Assembly: GCA_024213275.1 (NCBI GenBank)
Contig: JANAVG010000002.1
Location: 248,001 to 312,000, forward strand
Length of the DNA stretch: 64,000 bases
Direction of reading: 5' to 3'
From: Rossellomorea sp. BNER
Lineage (GTDB): Bacteria; Bacillota; Bacilli; Bacillales; Bacillaceae_B
Shown in pieces: positions 28,697 to 37,019 of the stretch. Within the stretch, counting starts at the first letter, position 1. Every line of letters begins with the position of its first letter. Made by a program: the position numbers and the translations under genes. Below the pieces are notes generated by a model. It was not told where the DNA came from and made no database searches. It was given only the letters and a program-made list of their open reading frames with translations.

Positions 28697-29188
28697 ATGA
28701 GAAATAGACAATATATAACGAGAAATCCTCATTATCACAATAATCCACACATGATGTGGAGGCCGCCTCAAGAAGCAAACTATTTTCACCAAGGATTACC
28801 ACCAGGATATCAACCCTTCCCGCAGGGGGCACTACCACCAGCAAACCAATCCTATTCTAACCAGATGCCCTTTCAACAACAACACGAGGCACATTACCAG
28901 CAGCCGCAATATTTTCAGAATCCTCTTCAATCAGAAGAAATAGATCCATATAGTAATGGTGGATTTCAACAGAATCAGAACAACCAACACTTTGCAAACC
29001 CATATCCAAAAGCCAATTTTATGAAAAAACAGACATCCTCTGGGATTGGTTCCGTTATGAATTCCTTTAAGTCTCAGGATGGTTCAGTTGACTTTAATAA
29101 GATGATGAATACTGCAGGACAAATGATGAGTGCGGTTAACCAAGTTTCAAGTATGGTAAAAGGTCTTGGGGGAATATTTAAATTGTAG
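28697..29188 (+). CDS. yppG: YppG-like Gln/Asn/Pro-rich protein
   Basis: This 163-residue protein is very rich in Q, N, P, H and Y through residues 1-105. It ends with a more ordered segment containing SSGIGSVMNSFKSQDG and VNQVSSMVKGLGGIFKL. This composition is typical of YppG and of some spore coat-associated proteins, but the function is unknown. An ATG at 28679 lies before the GGAGGA site, so 28697 is the start. Copy B of the MITE-like repeat begins right after the stop. Confidence 0.78.
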   Translation: MRNRQYITRNPHYHNNPHMMWRPPQEANYFHQGLPPGYQPFPQGALPPANQSYSNQMPFQQQHEAHYQQPQYFQNPLQSEEIDPYSNGGFQQNQNNQHFANPYPKANFMKKQTSSGIGSVMNSFKSQDGSVDFNKMMNTAGQMMSAVNQVSSMVKGLGGIFKL

Positions 29189-29190
29189 AA

Positions 29191-29305
29191 AGGGCTGTTC
29201 CATAATGGGGTCGGAACCACATGTGCTTCTAAATATAGAAGATGCTTTAAGAATTTCTTCTATTTGGAGGTTGTGGTTCCACAAACCTTGTTTTTGGACA
29301 GCCCT
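29191..29305. repeat. MITE-like palindromic repeat, copy B
   Basis: This 115-bp imperfect palindrome runs from AGGGCTGTTCC to TTTTTGGACAGCCCT, with inner GGAACCAC/GTGGTTCC and TAGAAGA/TTCTTCTA pairing. It is similar to copy A when one of them is reverse-complemented. It lies 3 bp after yppG. Confidence 0.75.
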
Positions 29306-29407
29306 CTTGGTGATTACAAGTGTTTAAATAAAAGCTCTTTTCTAAAAGATTGTCATTTTAATTTATAGATTTTGTGAAAGTAAACCATTGATAAAAAACA
29401 GCCTAAA

Positions 29408-29452
29408 TAAAAAAACACCACTGTGACAAATGAAAAATCTTTCGCAGTGGTG
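29408..29452 (-). terminator. Terminator of the hsp20 gene
   Basis: The stem CACCACTG/CAGTGGTG is followed by a long T run on the minus strand. Confidence 0.8.
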
Positions 29453-29461
29453 CAATACCCG

Positions 29462-29935
29462 CTATTCTAAATTTAATTTTTTTCCTTGAATTTTGGGCAA
29501 TTTCAATACAAGGAGCCCGTCTTCGTATGAAGCACTTGCATTTTGATCATCAATTAGACTAGGCAATGGAATGGTTCTTGTCGTTCTCTGCATGGACTGC
29601 TTTCGTTGAATGATTTTATTATCTTCATTTTCTTGGGTGAAAAGCTTAGTGTTTTTTACAGATATGGTTACATATTGTTGAAATACATCGATATTGATCT
29701 GATCTCTTTTAACTCCCGGAAGCTGTACTTTAACAATATGCTCAGAGCTACTTTCTTCTAATTCAACAGGAAATCCACCCATACCACCAGGAAAAGGAGA
29801 TTGAAAAAACTCATCAATACTTTGAAGAATGCCCTTTACTGGTCGTTCATGAAAAAAATCATTCATCGAGTTCATGAGATCTCCAAATGGAGAAGGGTTT
29901 TTTTTAGTAGGTTTCTTTGGGGTGTTGTCACTCAT
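29462..29935 (-). CDS. Hsp20/alpha-crystallin family small heat-shock protein
   Basis: This 157-residue ATP-independent chaperone-like protein has an N-terminal region PSPFGDLMNSMNDFF. The alpha-crystallin domain is at about residues 60-155: EHIVKVQLPGVKRDQINIDV, then SYEDGLLVLKLPKIQGK with the GLLxLxLPK signature. The open frame extends far upstream, but GAAAGGAGAGC fixes the start at the second of two ATGs (29935). Some Bacillus Hsp20 proteins are spore coat-associated. That cannot be told here. Confidence 0.88.
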   Translation of the reverse strand: MSDNTPKKPTKKNPSPFGDLMNSMNDFFHERPVKGILQSIDEFFQSPFPGGMGGFPVELEESSSEHIVKVQLPGVKRDQINIDVFQQYVTISVKNTKLFTQENEDNKIIQRKQSMQRTTRTIPLPSLIDDQNASASYEDGLLVLKLPKIQGKKLNLE

Positions 29936-30073
29936 CATGCTCTCTCCTTTCAGGCAGACAATTTCGTAATAGTATATGAATGTGGTGATAAATTGTGTGA
30001 GTGTCCTTAGTTTAAATAGGAACAAAATAGGAAATTGTAGAGTGTAACCTATTTTTAAAAAGGGTGTGAGAAT

Positions 30074-30850
30074 ATGAAAACACAACGTGTCGGAGATCAT
30101 GAACTTGCATATGAAGATAGAGGAGAGGGCAAAACCATTATTCTCCTTCATGGATTCTGTGGAAGCTCTAAATATTGGGATAAAATCGTTCCCCTCTTAG
30201 ATACACACAGAGTGATAACGATTGATTTGAGAGGTCATGGAAAATCAACTGTTATCGAAACAGGTTTTTCAATCGAAGGTATGGCAAATGATATTAATTA
30301 TTTTTTAGATCAAAAGCAATTAGATAATGTGTATCTTTTAGGGCATTCACTTGGGGGATATGTAACACTAGCCTTTGCAGAACTTTTTCCTGAGAAGTTA
30401 AAAGGGTTTGGGTTGATACACTCTACTCCTTACTCTGATACATTTGAGGCAAAGGAAAATAGAACAAAAGCGATTGATGCCATTAATAGTCAAGGGTTAC
30501 ACACGTTTATAGATGATCTTGTACACAAACTATTTAATCCACATCGGACAGAAGATTTAAAAGATGAAATCCAATTGGCAAAAGAAATTGGATATGACAC
30601 AAATCCAGTAGGTGCGAAAGAGTCATTAAAAGCAATGAGAAATCGTGCCGAACGATTACAAGTAGTATCAAACAGTGATATCCCGGTTTTATTAGTAGCT
30701 GGAAAACATGATGAAATGATCCCTAACAACAAAACGTTTACAAATAATGGCCCTATGATTACAGAAGTTCTATTGGAGAATTCAGGACATATGGGAATGG
30801 TAGAGGAGCCAGAAATATTAGCATTAGAGATTAAGAATTTTGCCAAATAA
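30074..30850 (+). CDS. Alpha/beta-fold hydrolase
   Basis: This 258-residue hydrolase has an intact catalytic triad by pattern: Ser in GHSLGG, Asp in VAGKHDEMIP and His in SGHMGM. The oxyanion motif LLHGFCGSSKYWD is also present. The substrate cannot be told; esterase or peroxidase-like activity is possible. GGGTGTGAG precedes the ATG. It lies between hsp20 (divergent) and mrfAB, with no sign of an operon partner. Confidence 0.88.
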   Translation: MKTQRVGDHELAYEDRGEGKTIILLHGFCGSSKYWDKIVPLLDTHRVITIDLRGHGKSTVIETGFSIEGMANDINYFLDQKQLDNVYLLGHSLGGYVTLAFAELFPEKLKGFGLIHSTPYSDTFEAKENRTKAIDAINSQGLHTFIDDLVHKLFNPHRTEDLKDEIQLAKEIGYDTNPVGAKESLKAMRNRAERLQVVSNSDIPVLLVAGKHDEMIPNNKTFTNNGPMITEVLLENSGHMGMVEEPEILALEIKNFAK

Positions 30851-30999
30851 ATAGTTATCGACTCTGAGTGGCTAGCTTAAATCGAGTGGATGGAATCACA
30901 CATTTCTATATAGAATAATTTCCCAAAGAAATCTTACTGTATATAGACAAGCAGTGTATGCCTACCACTTTTTACATTAGCCACTTTTCTCTTTTTATT

Positions 31000-31013
31000 C
31001 GAACGTTTATTCG
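31000..31013 (+). promoter_or_regulatory. Imperfect LexA-box-like palindrome upstream of mrfA
   Basis: CGAACGTTTATTCG resembles the Bacillus LexA box CGAACRNRYGTTYG with two mismatches. It lies just before a TAGAAT hexamer at 31015 and 28 bp before the mrfA start. Binding is uncertain. Confidence 0.35.
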
Positions 31014-31040
31014 GTAGAATAAAGGGGAGGTGAAAAAGAG

Positions 31041-33335
31041 ATGTTTCAAAAACGAACCTTGCAAGAAACAATCAACCTTTTACAAACTGATCCAAATTTC
31101 AAAAAACAAATTGTTCATTGGCACACAATTGGCGAAAAGAAAGCCATCAATGTGGACATGCCAGAAACAATTCATCCCAAATTAAAAGAAGCCCTTAACA
31201 AAAAAGGGATTCAACAACTATATAGCCATCAGAGAGAGGCATTTGATAGTGCGATGCATGGTAAGAATTTTACAGCGGTTACCCCGACAGCTTCTGGAAA
31301 AACTTTATGCTACAACTTACCTGTTTTACAAAGTATCACAGAAGATCCAGCGACACGAGCATTGTACATTTTTCCAACAAAAGCGTTAGCACAAGATCAA
31401 AAGAGTGAATTAAATGAGATCATTCAGGAGGCAGGCGTAGGGATTAATAGTTACACATATGATGGTGACACATCTTCCAATATTCGACAAAAGGTTAGGA
31501 AGGCAGGACAAATTGTTATTACGAACCCGGATATGCTCCATTCTGCCATTCTTCCTCACCATACAAAGTGGGTTTCGTTATTTGAAAATTTAAAATATGT
31601 AGTCATTGATGAGTTACATATATACAGGGGAGTATTCGGAAGTCATGTTAGTAATGTGATCCGTAGATTGAAAAGGATTTGCAGTTTTTATGGAAGTGAT
31701 CCCATTTTTATTTGTACATCAGCAACAATTGCCAATCCAAAAGAGCTAGCAGAATCATTAACGAATTCCTCCATGCGTCTAATCGACCGTAATGGTGCAC
31801 CAAGTGGTAAGAAACATTTTGTTTTTTATAATCCTCCTATTGTCAATAAACCTTTAAATATTAGAAGAAGTGCCACACTTGAAGTACGAAATATTGCTGG
31901 GGAGCTTTTGAAAAATAAGATTCAAACCATTGTCTTTGCTAGAAGTCGCGTGAGAGTAGAGATCATATTAACGTATCTTCAGGAACTGGTCCAAAAACAA
32001 TTAGGACCAAAATCGATAAGAGGTTATCGTGGAGGCTACCTCCCAACTCAAAGACGTGAGATTGAAAAGGGACTACGCAATGGAGAAATTTATGGAGTCG
32101 TTAGTACAAATGCGTTGGAACTTGGCGTAGATATCGGACAGCTGCAAGTTTGTATTATGACAGGTTATCCCGGAACAATTGCAAGTGCATGGCAGCAGGC
32201 TGGTAGAGCTGGCAGGCGACACGGAGAATCTCTCGTTATTATGGTGGCAAGTTCAAATCCTCTCGATCAATATATAGTGGACCATCCGCAATACTTTTTT
32301 GAACAGACTCCAGAAACAGCGCGGATTAATCCAGATAATCTTATCATTTTAATTGATCATCTCAAATGTGCTGCCTATGAATTGCCTTTCAAAGAGGGGG
32401 ATCAATTTGGTTCTCTAGCAATAGAAGATATTCTAGAGTTTCTTGTTGAAGAAAGTGTTCTTCATAAGAATGGAAACAAGTGGTATTGGATGAATGATTC
32501 TTTTCCAGCTCACAATATTAGCTTGCGCTCAGCATCTCAAGAAAATGTCATCATTATCGACCAAAGTGATATAGCAAATGTGAAGGTGATTGGAGAAATG
32601 GATCGTTTCTCTGCCATGACCCTACTACATGATGAAGCTATATATCTTCATCAAGGAGTTCAGTTTCAGGTTGAAAAGCTCGATTGGGAAGAAAAGAAAG
32701 CGTTCGTTCGCGAAGTGGATGTTGATTATTTTACCGATGCGAACCTTGCTGTTAAGCTAAATGTTTTAGAAGTGGATAAAGAGAGAACTTTCCATATGGT
32801 GGATATTGGATATGGAGACGTTTCCGTTATTGCCATGGCAACTATTTTTAAGAAAATTAAATTTGATACACATGAAAATATCGGTTCAGGTCCTATTCAC
32901 CTACCTGAAGAAGAACTCCATACAAATTCTTCCTGGGTCTCATTAAAGAACGATGATTTTATATCACAAGATCGATTGGAACAAGCATTAATCGGCCTTT
33001 CCCATGGTTTAAAAGGAATTATTCCATTATTTGTCATGTGTGATCCAAGTGATATTTTTGTTGTTCCGCAGGTTAAGGCAGCACATAATGATAAACCAAC
33101 GATTTTTATTTACGACCGTTACCCTGGAGGGGTTGGATTAAGTGAAAAAGTTTACGAGCAAATAGTAGAGATCCTTATTGAATCAAAGTCAATGGTGATC
33201 AATTGTCTGTGTGAGAATGGTTGTCCATCTTGCATTGGAACGGATAATACTTCAGCGAACTCAAAAAGAGATACATTAAAATTATTTGATTTATTTCTTG
33301 CTCAGTTGGAAAGAAGGGGAGAAACATGTCAATAA
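31041..33335 (+). CDS. mrfA: MrfA (YprA) DEXH-box DNA repair helicase
   Basis: This 764-residue superfamily 2 helicase has Walker A TPTASGKT at residues 81-88 and DELH at 190-193. It also has the motif VI sequence QQAGRAGRRH. A C-terminal DUF1998 metal-binding part holds CLCENGCPSC near residue 725. In B. subtilis MrfA works with the nuclease MrfB to excise mitomycin C adducts independently of UvrABC. A strong GGGGAGGTG precedes the ATG. It overlaps mrfB by ten bases. Confidence 0.93.
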   Translation: MFQKRTLQETINLLQTDPNFKKQIVHWHTIGEKKAINVDMPETIHPKLKEALNKKGIQQLYSHQREAFDSAMHGKNFTAVTPTASGKTLCYNLPVLQSITEDPATRALYIFPTKALAQDQKSELNEIIQEAGVGINSYTYDGDTSSNIRQKVRKAGQIVITNPDMLHSAILPHHTKWVSLFENLKYVVIDELHIYRGVFGSHVSNVIRRLKRICSFYGSDPIFICTSATIANPKELAESLTNSSMRLIDRNGAPSGKKHFVFYNPPIVNKPLNIRRSATLEVRNIAGELLKNKIQTIVFARSRVRVEIILTYLQELVQKQLGPKSIRGYRGGYLPTQRREIEKGLRNGEIYGVVSTNALELGVDIGQLQVCIMTGYPGTIASAWQQAGRAGRRHGESLVIMVASSNPLDQYIVDHPQYFFEQTPETARINPDNLIILIDHLKCAAYELPFKEGDQFGSLAIEDILEFLVEESVLHKNGNKWYWMNDSFPAHNISLRSASQENVIIIDQSDIANVKVIGEMDRFSAMTLLHDEAIYLHQGVQFQVEKLDWEEKKAFVREVDVDYFTDANLAVKLNVLEVDKERTFHMVDIGYGDVSVIAMATIFKKIKFDTHENIGSGPIHLPEEELHTNSSWVSLKNDDFISQDRLEQALIGLSHGLKGIIPLFVMCDPSDIFVVPQVKAAHNDKPTIFIYDRYPGGVGLSEKVYEQIVEILIESKSMVINCLCENGCPSCIGTDNTSANSKRDTLKLFDLFLAQLERRGETCQ

Positions 33336-34558
33336 AGAGCAAGCTAAATCGCATGAAAAAGCATATTGTCAGGGAAGATGCTGCTGCCCCAGATATAATT
33401 AATAGCAAGAACATAGACATCCCAAATGAAAAGGTATGGGCGGAAGCAAATGTCCGTCCCTATTTTTTAGAGGATGATTATTGTTTAATAAGAGAAGTTC
33501 GTTATCCGATTGAGGAGTGCCATGGGAGATATTCCTTTAATGATTTTTTAAATGTCGTAGAAAAATGGCAGACATTTGAAGGGACACATCCACTATCAGC
33601 AAAAGGACTTAATCCTTCTCAAGTTTTTTTCTTTGATACAGAAACTACGGGACTAGGAGGAGGGGCTGGTAACACGATTTTCTTGTTAGGGTATGCTCAA
33701 TTTAAAGACAATGAAGTAATACTTAAACAACATTTATTACCGAGCCCTGGAAATGAAATCCCTCTTTATTATAGTTTTTTAGAAAATATCGATTATACAA
33801 CTCTGGTTACATACAATGGTAAAGCATTTGATTGGCCACAGGTGAAAACCAGACATACCCTTATACGTGAGCATGTCCCAAAGCTCCCGTCATTTGGACA
33901 TTTTGACTTGTACCATGCTGCGAGAAGAATGTGGAAGGACGAATTAGAGTCAGTTAAATTAACAAATGTTGAGAAGGAAATTCTTCATTTTCATCGTAAA
34001 GATGATGTCCCGGGCTATTTAGCCCCCATGATTTATTTTGACTTCGTCGAGAGAAAGGATCCGGAAGGCTTGTTAAAGGTTATGTCTCATAACGAACTTG
34101 ATATTCTATCTCTAATTACCCTATATACACATCTTTCTCTTCAAATTCTCGGGCTTGATCGTAATCAAACGAACAAGGAAAAATGGCTCGTAGGAAAATG
34201 GTTTGATTATGTTGGGGAAGGCAAATTTGCCATTCAGCACTATAAGAAAGTAATGGATTCTGAAGGGGAAGAAAAAAACTTTGCAAGTTATGCCTTAGCT
34301 TTACACTATAAAAAGGAACAGGCTTTTGATGAGGCGATTGCTTTATGGGATAAAATATATCAAGAAACGAAGGACCTTTCTATAAAAATGAACACCCTTA
34401 TAGAGTTAGCAAAAGTGTATGAACATTATTATAATGATTATGAGAAAGCAATCATTTTTACTAATGAGGCATACAACACTTTAACTGAAAATGACCATAT
34501 TTCAAGAGAAAAGATCGTATATCGGCTCAATAGGTTAAATCGAAAATTATCGAAGTAA
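33326..34558 (+). CDS. mrfB: MrfB (YprB) DEDDh exonuclease with TPR-like tail
   Basis: This 410-residue protein starts in the end of mrfA. The DEDDh exonuclease domain shows D104 and E106 in FFDTETTGLGGGAGN, YNGKAFDWP, and H255/D259 in SHNELDILSL. The last 130 residues form helical TPR-like repeats (FASYALALHYKKEQAFDEAI). MrfB is the exonuclease partner of MrfA in mitomycin-adduct repair. GGAGAAACATG gives the start. The end runs into a gene-poor stretch. Confidence 0.92.
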   Translation: MSIKSKLNRMKKHIVREDAAAPDIINSKNIDIPNEKVWAEANVRPYFLEDDYCLIREVRYPIEECHGRYSFNDFLNVVEKWQTFEGTHPLSAKGLNPSQVFFFDTETTGLGGGAGNTIFLLGYAQFKDNEVILKQHLLPSPGNEIPLYYSFLENIDYTTLVTYNGKAFDWPQVKTRHTLIREHVPKLPSFGHFDLYHAARRMWKDELESVKLTNVEKEILHFHRKDDVPGYLAPMIYFDFVERKDPEGLLKVMSHNELDILSLITLYTHLSLQILGLDRNQTNKEKWLVGKWFDYVGEGKFAIQHYKKVMDSEGEEKNFASYALALHYKKEQAFDEAIALWDKIYQETKDLSIKMNTLIELAKVYEHYYNDYEKAIIFTNEAYNTLTENDHISREKIVYRLNRLNRKLSK

Positions 34559-34743
34559 AGATACATTTCCCGGGGAAGCGCATTTTTCGACGGGTTCCGT
34601 AATGTAATCGTAATATCAGAATAAATATTGACAAATTACTTCATAAAATTAGGAGAAATCTATTGAGTGTTAGGGTTAAAGGTTGTAAAATGTAGAATTG
34701 TGTTGAAATTAATTCTAGATTGAAAGTTAGGGCGGATATAAGC

Positions 34744-34839
34744 ATGAATAGAGCGATTTTAATCCTTTTTTTTGTTGTTATAGGTTTAACGGCATTTGTT
34801 TTTTCTAATATGAGAGGCACATTCCTTACATTACAATAA
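34744..34839 (+). CDS. Possible small membrane protein
   Basis: An open frame of 31 codons encodes MNRAILILFFVVIGLTAF followed by a short polar end. It is a single membrane helix. AGGGCGG stands about ten bases upstream. It lies in the 395-bp gap between mrfB and cotD, where nothing else was seen. It could be a sporulation micro-protein, but I do not recognise it, and conservation is needed to accept it. Confidence 0.4.
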   Translation: MNRAILILFFVVIGLTAFVFSNMRGTFLTLQ

Positions 34840-34953
34840 ATTTGACCAAGGCCAAAATAGAAAAAATAGGTATTTGCATTAGTACATGTTATGGACTTCC
34901 ATCATAGGCTGATATTGAAGTAAAAATATAGATAGATGGAAGGAGAAAATAAT

Positions 34954-35277
34954 ATGAAATGCAGACCTAACAATGTTTTACCAGCGGTAGTTCATCCGAA
35001 AAAATGCTGTGTACAACATGTGAACAGCGTCTTTGAAGTACCACATATTCATCCAGTGCATACAACTATTGTGAATAACCAGATGTTTCAGCATAAACAC
35101 TATTTCCCACAAACACAATCAATGGTAGATTCAGCTTCACATCAACAGTTTAATTGCGGTGGAGGTCAAGGAGGCCCTGGTTTTGGCCCAGGCCCGGGAG
35201 GACCAGGATTTGGTCCAGGACCAGGTGGACCAGGATTTGGACCAGGAGGCCCTGGATTCGGCCCATATGGCAGATAA
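34954..35277 (+). CDS. cotD: Spore coat protein CotD with Gly-Pro-Phe repeat tail
   Basis: The first 67 residues align well with B. subtilis CotD: MKCRPNNVLPAVVHPKKCC, then VPHIHPVHTTIVNNQMFQHK, HYFPQT and the Cys/His-rich character. The protein then continues with a low-complexity tail of GGPGFGPG repeats, giving 107 residues against 75 in B. subtilis. The ATG at 34954 follows GAAGGAGAA. A sigma K-like CATAGGCTG element is possible near 34903. Its location after mrfB agrees with Bacillus order. Confidence 0.88.
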   Translation: MKCRPNNVLPAVVHPKKCCVQHVNSVFEVPHIHPVHTTIVNNQMFQHKHYFPQTQSMVDSASHQQFNCGGGQGGPGFGPGPGGPGFGPGPGGPGFGPGGPGFGPYGR

Positions 35278-35320
35278 TAGACAATATAGGATGTAGGTTT
35301 ATATTGAGTAAATAAAATAC

Positions 35321-35440
35321 AACAAGAGGTTGACAGAAGGTAAATGCTTTGGCTGCAAATTCAATATATTAGTAGATTCTTTTATATTGATAAAGTCTTG
35401 TGGTGAAGCTTTCTTTAGCGTCACCTCTTGTTTTATTTGA
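35321..35440 (+). other. Large stem-loop after cotD, possible structured RNA or extended terminator
   Basis: AACAAGAGGTTGAC (35321-35334) pairs with GTCACCTCTTGTT (35420-35432) with one bulged T. The loop holds a second stem CAATATA/TATATTG, and TTTATTT follows the outer arm. The loop of about 85 nt is unusual for a simple terminator. Confidence 0.45.
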
Positions 35441-35489
35441 TTAGATTCATTAATATAAAGATAATATAGCTTAGGAAGGAGGTTTGAAA

Positions 35490-36068
35490 ATGACCTCGGT
35501 AGTTACAGTTTCCGGCTATAAGCAACATGAACTTGGACTTTTTAAACAAGACGATCCTGCAATAGGATTTATAAAAAAAGCTTTAGAAAAAGAATTAACT
35601 TCTTTTGCTGAAGAAGGGCTAGAGTGGGTCGTGATTAGCGGGCAATTAGGGGTTGAGCTTTGGGCAGCAGAAGTGGTTTTCGCTTTACAAACAGATTACC
35701 CTAACATAAAACTGGCTGTACTTACCCCGTTTTTAAATCAAGAAGAAAATTGGAATGAAAATAATAAAGAATTGTATGAAATGATTCTGTCTCAAGCTGA
35801 ATTTGTGGATAGTATTTCTAAGGAACCTTATAACAACCCCCAGCAATTTCGTAATAAAAATCAACTATTGTTACATAAAAGTGATGCACTTCTTATCCTT
35901 TATGACGAAGAAAATGAAGGATCACCTAAATATTTATATGAAGGGGCTAAAGCCTATCAAGAAAACCACTCCTTAGAAATACGCCAAATTACATTTATGG
36001 ATTTGCAATTTATTGCAGAAGAAGAACAACAACGTTTATTGGAAGAATATTACTTGAATGATAATTGA
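35490..36068 (+). CDS. ypsA: YpsA, DUF1273/SLOG-family protein
   Basis: This 192-residue Rossmann-like protein of the SLOG family has [15 protein letters not shown] at the N-terminus and [14 protein letters not shown] as the likely nucleotide-binding loop. YpsA affects cell division in B. subtilis and Staphylococcus, and its gene is next to gpsB. TTG at 35484 is in frame but lies on the GGAAGGAGG site. ATG at 35490 has correct spacing. It is slightly longer than the 180-residue B. subtilis protein. Confidence 0.9.
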   Translation: MTSVVTVSGYKQHELGLFKQDDPAIGFIKKALEKELTSFAEEGLEWVVISGQLGVELWAAEVVFALQTDYPNIKLAVLTPFLNQEENWNENNKELYEMILSQAEFVDSISKEPYNNPQQFRNKNQLLLHKSDALLILYDEENEGSPKYLYEGAKAYQENHSLEIRQITFMDLQFIAEEEQQRLLEEYYLNDN

Positions 36069-36129
36069 CAAACATCATGTTTTTTGAAAAAATAATAATT
36101 GATGTAAGGTGAAACTCTGAGGTGAAAAT

Positions 36130-36429
36130 ATGATATCAGATAAAGTAAAATTAACGGCTAAAGATATTTTAGAAAAAGAATTTAAATCAGGCATGCGTGG
36201 GTATAAACCAGAAGATGTAGATAAGTTCTTAGATTTGATTATAAAAGATTATGAAACATTTCATCAAGCAATTGAAGATCTTCAGCAAGAAAATCTAAGG
36301 TTGAAAAAGCAGGTTGAGGAAGCAGGAAGAAGAACTCCATCTCAACAGACTGGTACGACGAACTTTGATATCTTGAAAAGACTATCTAATCTTGAAAAGC
36401 ACGTATTTGGTAGTAAATTATACGAATGA
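36130..36429 (+). CDS. gpsB: Cell cycle protein GpsB
   Basis: This 99-residue DivIVA-like membrane-associated protein shuttles PBP1 (PonA) between sidewall and septum. The N-terminal lipid- and PBP-binding part ([28 protein letters not shown]) leads to a coiled coil (residues about 32-66), a short linker and the C-terminal trimerisation helix [14 protein letters not shown]. The gene follows ypsA and precedes rnpB, as in B. subtilis. Confidence 0.95.
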   Translation: MISDKVKLTAKDILEKEFKSGMRGYKPEDVDKFLDLIIKDYETFHQAIEDLQQENLRLKKQVEEAGRRTPSQQTGTTNFDILKRLSNLEKHVFGSKLYE

Positions 36430-36454
36430 TGCCAAAACTGGTGAAAAGTACTAC

Positions 36455-36483
36455 TTGAAAATTTAATTCCGTTCATCTATAAT
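36455..36483 (+). promoter_or_regulatory. Sigma-A-type promoter of rnpB
   Basis: TTGAAA, a 17-bp spacer and a perfect TATAAT place the transcription start near 36490, just before the RNase P RNA. Confidence 0.85.
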
Positions 36484-36500
36484 TGTATTTTGGATACAAT

Positions 36501-36907
36501 GTTAATAGCGTTTAGGTAATCGCTGCAACGTTTGTTGTAGAGGAAAGTCCATGCTCGCACGGTGCTGAGATGCCCGTAGTGTTCGTGCCTAGCCAATTCA
36601 TAAGCTAGGGCACTCGAGGTTGAATCTTGAGTGACGGCAGGGAACGCACCTAAGTCCTATGGATATGGTGTTACTACCTTGAAAGTGCCACAGTGACGGA
36701 GCCTTGAAAGAAATGACAAGGGTGGAACGAGGTAAACCCCACGAGCGAGAAACCCAAATTAGGTAGGGGCACCTTCTTGGAGGAATTGAACGAAAAGAAG
36801 GACAAGGATTTCGATTCTTGTAGATAGATGATTACCACCGGAGTACGAGATATCCCTATCGCTTGTAGTACGAAGGTACAAAACATGGCTTACAGAACGC
36901 TTTTAAC
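36501..36907 (+). ncRNA. rnpB: RNase P RNA, Bacillus (B) type
   Basis: This is the catalytic RNA of RNase P, which trims tRNA 5' ends. The conserved core GAGGAAAGTCCATGCTCGCA near the 5' end, GTTCGTGCCTAGC, CTTGAAAGTGCCACAGTGACG, GAAACCCAAATT, GTAGATAGATGATTACC and ACAAAACATGGCTTACAGAA match B. subtilis rnpB closely. The ends pair as helix P1 (GTTAATAGCGTT with AACGCTTTTAAC). The length of about 407 nt fits the 401 of B. subtilis. It has its own promoter and terminator. Confidence 0.97.
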
Positions 36908-36928
36908 GGGAATTAAATAGAAATGTAC

Positions 36929-36958
36929 GCTCTCCTGTATATTTAGGAGAGCTTTTAT
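36929..36958 (+). terminator. Terminator of rnpB
   Basis: A perfect 8-bp stem GCTCTCCT/AGGAGAGC is followed by TTTTATTATTTT. Confidence 0.88.
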
Positions 36959-37019
36959 TATTTTACATATTCTAATTTACGGCAATACTTTTAGGTATGA
37001 AGAAAGTAAAGGTGAAAAT

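Noticed and set aside
29936-30151. 71-codon N-terminal extension of the hsp20 gene
   Set aside because: GAAAGGAGAGC points to the internal ATG, and the extension overlaps the divergent hydrolase gene.
30868-30984. GTGGCTA/TAGCCAC inverted repeat upstream of mrfA
   Set aside because: Seven-base arms 100 bp apart are expected by chance in such a stretch and give no stable structure.
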